A stretch of DNA of 64,000 nt. It comes from Cristatella mucedo (taxonomy: Eukaryota > Bryozoa > Phylactolaemata > Cristatellidae). The notes under the pieces are model-generated. The model saw only the letters and a list, made by a program, of their open reading frames with translations, was not told the DNA's origin and made no database searches. Shown one piece after another: positions 35,840-46,099 of this stretch (the first letter of the stretch is position 1; each line of letters opens with the position of its first letter). The stretch is taken from NCBI GenBank assembly GCA_009760855.2, contig WPIO01000007.1, positions 8,259,001 through 8,323,000 on the forward strand, read 5' to 3'. Made by a program: the position numbers and the translations under genes.

Positions 35840-36530
35840 AAGTAGCCAAACGATTTGAGTCAGAAGAGTCGGTAGTGTGATGCCATATCAATGGAGTAGT
35901 TCTGATATGTAGGCTGGAGCCAGAGAATGAAGGAATCTAAAAGGAGTGACAAACTCTTGAAGTCGATATACAGCTTGATTAGAGGCCAGTGCAGGTCAGT
36001 GAGAAGTGGCGTACTGTGGCAACTGTGATGCTCACGACAGACAAGCCTGGCTTCAGAGTTGTGCACCAACTGTAAGAGCCTGATTGCACAAGCTCGTAGA
36101 CCAGCAAGCAACGAATCACAGAAGCCCCGAACCAACTTGAACGAGGTGTTATTGTCTAAGAAGGCTACATTTTGAAATTTACGAAGCTGAATGTAGGTAC
36201 ACTTGACAGTGGAGCAGATGTGGTCTAGTGAAAGGAATATGCTAAACAGGCAAAGGCGATTTAAAGCATTATCTTTATAATTTCTGTGCCATACTTGGTT
36301 TGCCCATATTAGTAAGTTGGTTTTACTATCGTCCACTTTGAGAAATTTTGCTACCATCCATGTAAGAATATCAGCAATAGATTCAGCAGGGTAATTAAGA
36401 GAATTTGACGTGCGAGAGGGCTGGGAGGGATCAAATCATAGGTATAGCTGTGTGCCATCTGCATAGAAGTAAAAGCTAGGATAGTGCTTGCCAATCAAGC
36501 CAGCAAGAGGAAGAGTATAACATTGTATAA
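35840..36530 (-). mobile_element. LINE-B, diverged internal fragment
   Basis: Minus-strand frame 35860-36357 covers the RT C-terminal region in degraded form (KLVRGFCDSLLAGLRAC). At 36360-36500 the nucleotide order (TGGGAGGGATCAAATCATAGG, CATCTGCATAGAAGTAAAAG) continues upstream to the palm region. There is no 3' end on this fragment. Confidence 0.75.
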
Positions 36531-36892
36531 GTATACAGTATATATTGCTTATTTTATTAATGTCCTAACAACAGCCTTGTTGAAATGCATATGAGTAAGG
36601 CAAGGTGCCAATCGCATATTTATTATGGTAGTTATACATGGCAGCAGTAGATCCATGAGTCGTAGAAGTAGGATAGTAGGAATAGGATCTTGAGGGCTAG
36701 TACTCTTCTTTGACTACAAGTTCAATCAGGATGAGGTCACTCGCAGAATCCTTGAATGTAGAAACTAAGGCTCAGTACGGAATTGAGGGAGAGGAGTCCT
36801 ATACAGTTGTCATTGAAGGACAAGAGTCCAGAAGGGATGCTTTTACCTAGGGATATACTCTCCAATCTTGTCTATCGTGTGGAAAAAGATAA

Positions 36893-38335
36893 CAATAATA
36901 ATAATAATGCACTTGATAAAGCGCCATCAGAAAACTCAATCTCTTTCTAGGCGCTTTACATTTGCTGCAAAGGGAAACGCGATTGAATAATGAGTAATGT
37001 CATGCTTGATAAACAACACGAATAACCTGGTTCGGGCTGAAATGCACAGGGTCAGCATACCAGTGTGGTTAGTGGCAGCATGCACAGTGTCAGCACGCAT
37101 AAGCACATCAAGGACGAATCACAGGCACCCACTAAATGCTGTCCTAAATAGGTGTGTTTATAAGTTCTTTTTAAATGTGGTCAAGTCAGGGGATGTTCTG
37201 ACGCAAGTCGGGAGTGAGTTCTAGCCTTTGGGAGAATACGAACTAAATGCACGGTCTCCAAAGAATTTGAGGTTTGTACGAGGTATTGGTAAACTGTTAG
37301 ATTCCGAAAAGCAGGTGGTACGCTGCTTGGCCTAGTGAAGGAGTAGATCTGACAGACAGGCTGGAGCCAAAGAATGAAGTGACCTAAAAGTGAGCGACAA
37401 AACCTTGAAGTCGATCCGTCGCTTGACTGGGAGCCAGTGCAGGTCGGCGAGAAGTGTAGTGATGTGGCAACTGTGATGCTCACGACAGACAAGCATAGCT
37501 GCAGAGTTCTGCACCAGCTGTAATCGGCTGTTTGCACATGCTGGTAGGCCAGTAAGCAGTGAGTTGCAGAAGTCAAGACGGGATGTCACAAATGCATGGA
37601 CCAACTTAGACGTGGTATCCTTATCTAAACAAGCCCGAACTTTACCAATGTTATGTATCCGAAAGTAGGCAGACTTGATTGAGGAGCTGATGTGGTCGTC
37701 TAACGAGAGGTCACTTTGGAACATGACACTTAGATTTCGTGCAGGTTCAACAGGAGGTATGCTGGCAGAGCCAATTTTGAGTCAGCCTTTCTAATTTCTG
37801 AATCACACTTGGTTTGCTCATAACTAGTAAATTAGTTTTATCATCATTTAATTTCAGAAAATTTGCCGCCAGCCATATGCGGATGTCATCAATACATGCA
37901 GCCAAGGAGTTGAGAGAATTCGAGGTGCTCGAAGGCAGGGAGGGATCAAAGCAAAGCTACGACTGAGTGTCATCCTCATAGAAGTGAAAGCCTAGATTGT
38001 GCTTGGCAATCCCATCAGCAAGAGGGAGAGTATAAACCGCATAAAGAACCGGACCTAGCATAGAGCCCTGAGGTACCCCATATTTCAGAGGTACCTAGGA
38101 TGATCTTTGTCCATTCACGTCAATACCCTGGAGTCTTCGACTGAGATAGGACCTGAACCACTGCAGAGCAGTGTTAGTGATGCCCAGGCGAGATGAGAGG
38201 CGCTCTAGAAGAACTTTGTGATCGATGGTTTCAAAAGCTGCCAAAAGATCGAGCAAAACAAGAAGAGAAACTCTACCCATGTCTTCATTCCTAAGTAGGT
38301 CGTTGTACACCCGAAGCAATGCTGACTCTAGCTCT
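36893..38335 (-). mobile_element. LINE-B, 5'-truncated, well preserved
   Basis: (ATA)n tail, complete 3' UTR, C-terminal domain (frames 37181-37576 and 37332-37724, with SRLDFCNSLLTGLPAC) and RT motif A region at 38095-38319 (LLVLLDLLAAFETIDHKVLL). A stop and frameshifts lie near the palm motif (the DDTQL segment is altered). Very close to the 17.6-19.2 kb copy. Confidence 0.9.
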
Positions 38336-38500
38336 AAAACCAGATGTTGTTACACTAGTAAATATCGGTACGGCAGCGGTTCATTTCGGATACTCGCAGA
38401 AGCAAGTAAGTGTAAAACACCAGTAAATGACCGGCTTTCAACAAAGGCAGCTGCTTATCCAGTCACTGTTTGCAAAGGAACTTTAGCATAAAAGAGAAAT

Positions 38501-38706
38501 TCACTGCCCCATTATCCTGAACTGGTCGAAGGAAGGATTATTAAGCATACCTTCGTCCTTACGAAAGCAGATCACCATGGAGTTTTTATCCAGCATCCAG
38601 CGTCTCTCCACAACTACTTTAAACTCATCTTCAAGACAAAGTTCCACCAACTCTTCATCTATCACATTGTCCTGATCGATGCTCGTTACGACTATCCATC
38701 TATGTG
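38501..38706 (-). other. Candidate host terminal exon
   Basis: Minus-strand frame preceded by an acceptor-like CACTCGATTTGTAG. The peptide alternates strands and acidic helices (RWIVVTSIDQDN, EELVELCLEDEFKVVVE, NSMVICFRKDE) and ends at a stop at 38501. Not a LINE or SINE. I do not recognise the family. The coding look rests on charged/hydrophobic periodicity only. Confidence 0.35.
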
Positions 38707-38719
38707 CTACAAATCGAGT

Positions 38720-39195
38720 GATGACATCCATAGAGAGCATTGTACAGGTACATTGTATATGTACTGTCACAGCTGCAATACCTAGTTTTATTATTCGCAA
38801 ATACAGAGAGACAAATAAGCTAAAAAAGCCTCGAACTCTACCTGTACATGCCAGCCTGACTGAGGCAAATAATGCCTCCTGGCAATGGAGTTGCCGATCT
38901 ACTCAGTCCAACTAACGAGCCAAAGCACAAAGCTACTGCAGCTGTCAAGACATAGTCTCAGGCTGAGTTGACCTATCGATCTAAGTATGCTGCAGCTAGC
39001 AGCACCAACAGTGTGATCATAATGAACCGGCATCAGGGCTACTTGCTTCGGCAGGTGGAGCTGATATTAAATGCTCACAAGTATCAACTGTTCTCCTTCT
39101 ACGATGCCTGGATTTGCTGCTGCCCTGCTCAACTCCCACAATGTGAGCCTCGACTAATTGTCGAATCCTTCAAATAGATTATTGCCAAGCCACCT
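38720..39195. other. No firm gene
   Basis: Plus-strand frames 38679-38915 and 38968-39177 have no motif. Possibly old LINE sequence. Confidence 0.3.
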
Positions 39196-39199
39196 TTTT

Positions 39200-39765
39200 A
39201 GAAATCTACATTAAGACATGTGAACTTCAGCAATGCCACCAGTATCCATCTTGCCACACCTACTTAAGAAACTGGAACGAATAGATGCAGAACAGCTTAA
39301 CTCTTACATTACAACTTCAAACCTAGCAAGTATGCTGCCAATAATTTAAAGATAATCACTCCACTGAATCAGTACTATCATCGAGTGCATAATAAACTTC
39401 TCAGGAATGTTGACTAAAGTTTTTCACCCACTTCAAGTATTTAGGTGTGACTGTAACCAGCCTTAAATCTTTTGGAGACTGTGCCTTGAGTTAGAACACT
39501 CGCAAAGCTTGGGAACTCACTACTGAGTAATGTCACGATATCACCTCATTCGACGACTAACAATCTACTACTATACCCACCTGTTCATGACAGTATTTGC
39601 TCCATCTGAATGAACTGAACTAAGGTAACGCTAATTTGTTGTCCTATCACTCATTAATTGAACTCCTTTTCAGCCTATGTTAAGTTAATCCAAAAAGATT
39701 TGGTTCTTTAATGCACTGAATAAATGATTTGCTATTATTATTATTATTATTATTATTATAAATCC
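39200..39765 (+). mobile_element. LINE-B with internal deletion, forward
   Basis: Near 39285 the sequence reads GCAGAACAGCTTAACTCTTAC...ACTTCAAACCTAGCAAG, matching the start of the RT region (LNSYIxTSNLAS). It then jumps, near 39440, to the C-terminal phrase CCTTAAATCTTTTGGAGAC and ends in (ATT)n at 39740-39765. Most of the RT core is missing. Confidence 0.6.
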
Positions 39766-39769
39766 CGGT

Positions 39770-40485
39770 CATTAGAACAAGAAGAGGCAGGAAAAATTAT
39801 CTGCAAAAGTCGAAGACAAAAAGAAACAACAAGAAGGAGAGAACAGAAGGCAAAGAAATAAGTATAAATTGATAAGAAGAAATAAATTCCTCTGGGTCAA
39901 GCAGTTAGCCTGCAGTTGGGGAGCCTGTATCTAGTCAGTTCAGTCGAAGTACTGTCCGACCGATACCTCGTCCTCCATCTGCCCTAAATACGGCTGGCCT
40001 ATAAATTAAAAAAGTTCAGCAATTTGTGCACCGGTGGATAAAGAACCTTTGCTGGCCTCTGCTAGACAAACGGCAAGCCTAGTACAAGTCCTCAGTTATT
40101 GCCTTGACGTATAAGGATCAGCCCTAGCTCATCTCCATCATATGCAGCTGAATTACGTCAGTCATCTCAAACTCTCCCAGTACTCTCAGGACGACATACA
40201 CCGCCAAGCTCATGGCTACACATCTAGCAGCATGCTCTCCTGCTTCCCCGGCTTGCACTACAAATTCAGCTGTCCTTGGTTGCTATTTAGTCGTTACGCC
40301 AGCCTCGGCCCTCTGCTGTCTTTCTAATACAGCTAAGCTTTTTCGACCTAATTCATTGCGGAATGCGATGACTGCTGCCATCGAGGGGCAGCAGTGGTAC
40401 TCTCCGGTTTTGAAATCACGACAGAAAAGCTGGTCTATCTATCGACCTCGTCCTAGCTGCTTTTTAAGGTTATAAATGCAGGTAA
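39770..40485. other. No recognisable gene
   Basis: An A/G-rich stretch (39780-39890) is followed by sequence with unremarkable frames at 40142-40475. Nothing identified. Confidence 0.35.
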
Positions 40486-40486
40486 A

Positions 40487-40627
40487 AATATAATTCATTT
40501 ATATAGCGCCCCAAGAGAACTTAATCTCTATTCAGGCGCTTCACATATGCCTCGGGGCTCGAGCCCACGACCTCAGTCAGACCTTGGTCGGGGCGAGCAC
40601 CTTAACCGCTAGACCAAACCAGCTCGG
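40487..40627 (-). repeat. SINE-II copy
   Basis: Reversed: TTTATATAGCGCCCCAAGAG, AACTTAATCTCTATTCAGGC, GCCTCGGGGCTCGAGCCC (box B) and ACCTTAACCGCTAGACCAAA (box A side). Almost identical to the 51.1 kb copy. It shows the clearest match of a SINE-II tail to the LINE-B end. Confidence 0.9.
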
Positions 40628-40666
40628 CACAATAGGCAGCACGTGACTAGCTGCACAAATTCTTCA

Positions 40667-40843
40667 AAAAACAATCAACTTACTGTGCAGCTGTGCCTTG
40701 AGCGCATTAACAATCAAGTTCAAAAGATCAGTTCTCGAAACGCTTCGCAGAGCCTGAAGAAACAATTGAAACTCGTTCTTGCTTTTTTTCAGGAGAAAAT
40801 CCAATATTTTCTGGTTCCGAATATCCTCTGTAGAGTGTGAGCC
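40667..40843 (+). other. Weak terminal-exon candidate
   Basis: After an acceptor-like ACTTACTGTGCAG (about 40690) the frame reads LCLERINNQVQKISS, then a Lys/Gln-rich helix, and ends NILCRV at a stop. It may be coiled-coil. No family and no upstream exon recognised. Confidence 0.22.
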
Positions 40844-41119
40844 ATCCTAAAAATAAAGGGAGATGAGTGCAAGCATTCCATGCAGACGACCAACTGACTA
40901 CATCGATTAGAAAAATGAAGCATGATAAGTCCAGTTTAAAGATGCCTACACAGAATCATAATACGACTGTTAATAGTACTATGCTAGATTATTGCTGAGA
41001 CAGTAGCTTGAAAAAACCAACTAACACCAGTATCTTACGTATTCCGGGCAGGCGAACGCTTGTTGTTGTATCTCACGAAAGTGCAAGCAAAGGTTACCAA
41101 GAAACCAAAAAAAGAAACA

Positions 41120-42485
41120 TGTTATAATAATAATATTAATACATTTGTTATAGCACCCTCAATGAACCCAATCTCTTTCTAGGCACTTTACATTTGCTGT
41201 AAAAAACCATGATCGAATAGTTAGTGGTAGTTTGCTCAATGAACAAGTGTAACATGGTAAGAGGTGACATACTGACAGCATGAAAATATGATTAGTGGCA
41301 GCATGCACAGTGTCAGCACGCATAAGCACACAAAAGACGAATTACATGGATCCTCTAAATGCTGTGAGAAATAGATGTGCTTTTAGTTACTTTTTTAATG
41401 CGGTCAAATCATGGAATGTCGTGATGCAAGTTGGAAGTGAGTTCCAGGCTTTGGGAGTGCTCTCCAAAGGATTTGAGGTTTGTAGCACGTAGAGGTAAAC
41501 GATTAGGTTCCAAAAAGCGGGTGATACGATGGTTAGCCTGGTGAGGGAGTAGATCTGATAGGTAGGCTGGAGCCAAAGAACGATAGGACCTAAAACTGAG
41601 TGACAAAACCTTGAAGTCGATGTGTTGCTTGACTGGGAGCCAGTGCAGGGTCGGCAAAAAGTGGTGTGATAAGGCAACTGCACTGCTCACGACAGACAAG
41701 TCTAGCTGCTGAATTTTGTACCAGCTGTAAGCACTTGATCACACAGGCCGGTAGACCAGCAAGCAGTGAGTTACAGAAGTCGAGAAAGGATGTCACAAAC
41801 GCATGGACCAATTTAAATATTCTGCCCCTGTCTAAACGAGCCCGAATTTTAGCAATGCTATGTAACTGAAAGTAGGCAGGCTTAAGTGTGGTCGTCTAAT
41901 GAAAAGTCACTTTGAAACATGACTCCTAGATTTCGTGCCGATTCAACAGGAGATGAGCTGGCAGAGCCGCTTGTGTGCGTTAAACTTTCCAATACCTGGA
42001 TCACACTTGGTTTGGCCTTAACTAGTAAGTTGGTTTTTATCATCATTTAATTCAAACAAATTGCTGTCATCCATGTGCGGATGCCATCAATACATGCAAC
42101 AAGGGAGTTGAGAGAATTCGACGTGCTGGAGGGCTGGGAGGAATCAAAGCTGAGTGTCATCTGCATAGAAGTGAAAGCCTAGATTGTGCCTGACAATCAC
42201 ATCGGCAAGAGGAAGAGTATAGACATTGAAAAGAGCAAGATCAAGCAGAGAGCCCCGAGTTACCCCATACTTCAGGTTAGCAGATAATTGTCGTCCATTC
42301 ACATAATTACTCTGGAGTCTCCTACTGAGACAGGACTTTAACAATTACAATGCAGTGCCAGTGATACCCCAGGCGAGATGAGAGGTGCTCAAGAAGGACT
42401 TAGTGATCGACAGTATCAACAGCTGCCGAAAGGTCGAGTAAAACAAGCAGAAATTCACTTCCTAAGACTGCATTCATAAGTAGGT
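41120..42485 (-). mobile_element. LINE-B, 5'-truncated
   Basis: (ATAATA) tail at 41125 and a 3' UTR. C-terminal frames 41387-41811 have HAFVTSFLDFCNSLLAGLPAC. The RT palm region at 42144-42344 has FHFYADDTQL. Stops and frameshifts throughout. Its 5' break at about 42485 adjoins a forward LINE-B end, giving a head-to-head pair. Confidence 0.87.
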
Positions 42486-42742
42486 CGTTATTTAGTGGGT
42501 TCCTGTGATTCGTCCCTTATGTGCTTATGCATGCTGACACTGTGCATGCTGCTACTAACCATAGTTGCATGCTGACCCTGTGCATGTCACCTGTAACCGT
42601 GTTATTCATGTTTTTTTTTATCAAGCATGATATTACTCACCATTGAATCGCATTTTTCTTTGCAGCAAATTTTATGCACCTAGAAAGAGATTGAGTTCTC
42701 TGAGGGCGCTTTATCAAGTGTATTATTATTATTATACTCTAT
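42486..42742 (+). mobile_element. LINE-B 3' end, forward
   Basis: TTTAGTGGGTTCCTGTGATTC, TGCATGCTGACACTGTGC, ATCAAGCATGATATTACTC, CTAGAAAGAGATTGAGTTC and TTTATCAAGTGTATTATT. Complete 3' UTR, and a useful reference for the family's terminus. Confidence 0.92.
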
Positions 42743-42744
42743 GA

Positions 42745-43140
42745 AAACTAAATCTCTATGTAGGTGTCTAAAACTGTACAAGAACAGCGCAAACATGCAA
42801 AGATAGAGTTAATAACAAGCAAGTTATCATGCTTAGACAACAAGCAAAATAGCAGAAGTATTCCAACAATTAAACAGTATCCTTTGGCACCCTAGGAGAA
42901 TTATTCTCTTTCTACGCACTTTATATATGATAGAAAGGAAGCACGTCAAATGCTTAGAGATAACAAGCACAGCACCAGCATGCATAAGCACAGCACCGAG
43001 AAGTGCCAAGGCTTTGCTCGGTCCACCAGAGACTTTCGCGCATAGCAACTGCTTGGTCATTGTGCCCGGTGTTATAGACGAGGATGCATACATACATTGT
43101 GTATCCATATATTACCACAACTTTATCTGTTCGGTGCCTT
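42745..43140. other. Unassigned; old LINE-B end trace
   Basis: A diverged copy of the LINE-B end may lie near 42890-43000 (CACCCTAGGAGAATTATTC, TCTACGCACTTTATATATG, AGCACGTC). Frames here have no motif. Confidence 0.35.
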
Positions 43141-43163
43141 TGAAGGGCTAATTTGCTACTCCT

Positions 43164-43327
43164 CAGTTGTGAAAAAAATTTGGAAGACAGCCTCATCACG
43201 AAATGACGAGAGGCTTTTAGAACAACCTGTGGAGGGTGACCCGGAAGCATTGCTTCCTGCATGCCCAAATACGAGCACGACCCCACCACCGGCAAGCATT
43301 GCAGACGAATCTCAAAAATCAGGCTGA
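43164..43327 (+). other. Weak terminal-exon candidate
   Basis: After an acceptor-like TTTGCTACTCCTCAG the frame reads VVKKIWKTASS, then an acidic segment and a Pro/Thr-rich end, stopping at 43327. It would suit a short disordered C-terminal tail. No family. Confidence 0.25.
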
Positions 43328-43329
43328 TC

Positions 43330-43605
43330 GATGGCAGGCCTAGAAGCAGTTTCAAGCGATGTCAAAAGGTGAAGCAACAAAAAAGACAGAGGGCTAAGAT
43401 GCAGGACACAATCTAAGTACTGCATTATTAGTGCCTCACATTTCATTTGCATGGCACATCCGCTAAATTAACTGGGATTGATAATTTCGGCTAATATCGT
43501 AGCCAGAAAAAGTCGACCGGAAGTATAGAAGGGATCGTGACACTACCTCCCACATTCAAGATGAACACTGAAGTCATTGACATGACAAGAGATTAAGCAA
43601 ATGCG
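43330..43605. other. Probable intron of the CARD-like gene
   Basis: Lies downstream, in minus-strand transcription, of the donor at 43608. No repeat or motif recognised. Confidence 0.3.
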
Positions 43606-43608
43606 TAC

Positions 43609-43764
43609 CTCAATTTCTCGCTTTTCATAGTCTGTTATAGCCTCCAGCGAAAACAGCTCAGGTAGGATTTCTTTGCGTGTCAGTCTCTTGCCCAGCTCTG
43701 CATACAGTTTCTGCAGCACAGCTGCACAGTCATCCCACGTCGCCAGTCTCAGCAACACGTCCAT
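43609..43764 (-). CDS. Candidate first exon with CARD-like death-fold domain
   Basis: ATG at 43764 opens exactly 52 codons that end in phase 0 at an AG|GTACGC donor (43608). The peptide begins MDVLLRLATWDDCAAVL and continues with LYAELGKRLTRKEILPELF and a final TDYEKREIE. This matches the front half of CARD domains: helix with spaced Leu, L-x(3)-I-x(2)-L, then a turn and an acidic helix ending E-x(3)-I. CARDs join caspases, NLR receptors and adaptors by like-with-like binding in apoptosis and innate immunity. The rest of the domain should be in the next exon, at lower coordinates, which I could not locate. A DED or Pyrin fold is the main alternative. Not repeat-derived. Confidence 0.48.
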
Positions 43765-43769
43765 TTCGA

Positions 43770-44185
43770 AAGCAGTAGCACGGAGACACTATGAACTGGC
43801 AGTGCCACAAGCTTAATATATTAGGTGACCATGAATGAGCAGTGGTGAACAAATGAAAGTACGAAAGTGATATGGTTTCTAATGAAAGGTAAGTACAATA
43901 CAATTGGGCATATGATATCAAGGCAGGAAATGCTAAAGGCAGAGGAGCAGCAAACGACTTTTACTCCAAAAGCATTCAATGCTACAGTAATCTAGTCAGC
44001 CGAGTCAGAAAATATGTCGAGTCCGGCAGCCACTTGCTGCTAAGAAATATCTCTGCAGCCATCCAACCGTTTACGGCTGCAAATTAACAGTAAGTGGCCT
44101 TGAACTCAACTACAACAAAATAGAGATGCAAGCAGGGCTGAGTGAAGTAGGAAGTTCATTTTGTGGATGGCAGAGCTGAATGATC
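43770..44185. other. Upstream region of the CARD-like exon
   Basis: No repeats recognised. It could contain the promoter or 5' UTR, but I see no TATA box or other firm signal. Confidence 0.3.

Positions 44186-44187
<2 letters not shown>

Positions 44188-44240
<53 letters not shown>
44188..44240. repeat. (TA)n microsatellite
   Basis: About 50 bases of pure TA repeats. Confidence 0.97.
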
Positions 44241-44242
<2 letters not shown>

Positions 44243-44332
44243 GCTATCTATATATTATATTTAAATAAGTATATAAACACAAATGCCGAAGAATTCAAAC
44301 GGTCAACATTTTCTCGATTAGCAAGTTTTCCT

Positions 44333-44805
44333 ACTGTGTATCTCCGTCTGTAACCCCACAAAGCCACAAAGACTGTGTGGGTGTTTTGCAGGAGAGTTTT
44401 GTATAGAGTACTCACAGCCTAAGCGTTCTTGGTAGGCATTCGGTAGCCAACAGAATTCATCTCAGGCAAGAAAGAGAAAGTGAGATGCATAGCAGAGTCA
44501 GGAGAGTAGTTGAGGTAGCGAGTAGCATGGAAGTAGCAGCTCAGGATGACTGGAAAGAATGTGCCATAGTCGGCAGTAGGTGTCGCTGTGTAAGAATCGT
44601 GGAAGTGAGTTCCACAGTCTAGGACCTGCAGAGCCAAAGCTTCTGTCACCAACGGTCTTTCAGCTGAGGAATGGAGCAGCTAATTTGTTGTCCATACAGG
44701 ACCTGAGGACACGAGGAGGCTGAAACTGGTGCAGCAGTTCAGCTTGGTATGGAAGAGCCAAGCCGTGGCCTTGGCCTTGCAGGTCAGCCTAAGAGCTTAA
44801 GCCCT
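44333..44805 (-). mobile_element. LINE-A 3' fragment
   Basis: Reversed LINE-A: CTGTGTATCTCCGTCTGTAAC, GTGGGTGTTTTGCAGGAGAG, GGTAGGCATTCGGTAGCC, GTGGAAGTGAGTTCCACAG and GTTGTCCATACAGGACCTGAGG. Its (ACATT)n tail is lost. Confidence 0.88.
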
Positions 44806-44989
44806 CCCCTACCCTGATTGGACTGGAACCACGATGTAGGTTCGGTCGGTCAATTATTGGATCCCCAAAAATGAATTGACAAGATAGCCAGGCAAGTTAC
44901 AAACTATATATCTAAAATTAGACAGCAACCCTTTAAACTCCTTTAAAAATGACAGATACGATAGGAATAGAGCATCGAGAAACGACCCA

Positions 44990-45085
44990 TCTATCAGCAC
45001 GCCTCTTCATTGCCACTGCAAGCAGTAGTAGCTGTAAAGACTTCTATTTCTATAAAAAAGAGGCTGTTAAATCAGCTAGTATTTT
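44990..45085 (+). repeat. SINE-I 3' half
   Basis: ATTGCCACTGCAAGCAGTAG, GCTGTAAAGACTTCTATTTC and GAGGCTGTTAAATCAGCTAG, then a T-rich end. The tRNA-like head is missing. Confidence 0.8.
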
Positions 45086-45087
45086 TT

Positions 45088-45900
45088 ATCGCATCTTATG
45101 AGAATGTACAACTTGCCATCGGCCGATCCATATCTAAGATTAGGAGCTGTCTTCCACAGTGGTATGCAAAACATTTAACTAGCTCCTTAGTTCTGTCTCG
45201 GCGCCATTATTGTAATTCCCTTCTGTCTGGGCTGCCAAAGAAAACAACCAGGCCACTGCAGCTGATAACAAATATGGCTGCAAGGCTAGTTTTCAAGTCC
45301 CAGAGGTTTGACCACGTGTCTCCTTTGCTAAAAGAGCTAAGATGGCTGCCGGTTGATCAACGGATACAGAGTAAAGTTCTTATGCATACTCCCACAAGGC
45401 CCGCCACGGCTTGGCTCCTTCGTATCTAGCTGAATTGCTGCATCAGTTTTAGCCTCTTCGTGCCCTCAGGTCCTGCATACACAATAAATTAGCTGTTCCA
45501 TTCCTCAGCTTAAAGACCGTTGGCGACAGAAGCTTTGGATCTTTAGGTCCTAGACTGTGGAACTCACTTCCACGATTCTTACACAGCGACAACTACTCTC
45601 CTGTTGCCGACTGTGGGTCATCCTTTTGAGTGGTCCTGAGCTGCTACTTCCATGCTACTCACTACCTCATCTGCTCTTCTTTCTCTGCTATGCTTTCCAC
45701 TTTCTCTCTGCTGTATGAGATGAAGTCTGCTGGCTACCGAATGCGTACCGAAAGCTACTTAGGCTGTGAGTGCTCTATACAAAACTCTCCTGCTTAACAC
45801 CCACTTAGTCTTTATGGCTTCGTGGAGTTACAGACAGAGATAATAATAATAATAATGCACTTGATGAGATACATTACATTACATTACATTACATTACATA
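45088..45900 (+). mobile_element. LINE-A, forward, complete 3' end
   Basis: Forward copy from the RT C-terminal region (frame 45010-45429, with SRRHYCNSLLSGLPKK and SPLLKELRWLPVDQR) through the 3' UTR. It ends in GAGATACATTACATTACATTACATT. A short (ATA)n plus TGCACTTGATGA near 45840-45865 shows a LINE-B end fragment inserted just before the tail. Best reference for the LINE-A tail. Confidence 0.9.
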
Positions 45901-45901
45901 A

Positions 45902-45992
45902 CGTGATCTCTATTCCTGTCCTTTGCATGTGCTACAGGGCTCGTTATAGGTGAGCACCTTAACCAGGGCCAAACCAGCGTGGCATTTTTCTA
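45902..45992 (-). repeat. SINE-II remnant
   Basis: GTGATCTCTATTCCTGTCC, GCATGTGCTACAGGGCTCG and TGAGCACCTTAACCAGGGCC, then CAAACCAGCGTGGC. The middle is partly deleted. Confidence 0.6.
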
Positions 45993-46099
45993 CAACTCCA
46001 TCAAAACCGAAGATAGTTCGTTCACACGACAGAAGTACTAATGCCTGGGAGCCCAGAAAATGCTCCATGGTCGGACGGCACATGCTACTAATAGGTGGG

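Noticed and set aside
41120-42742. Twin-priming inversion of a single LINE-B
   Set aside because: Both halves carry complete 3' tails, so two copies must be involved.
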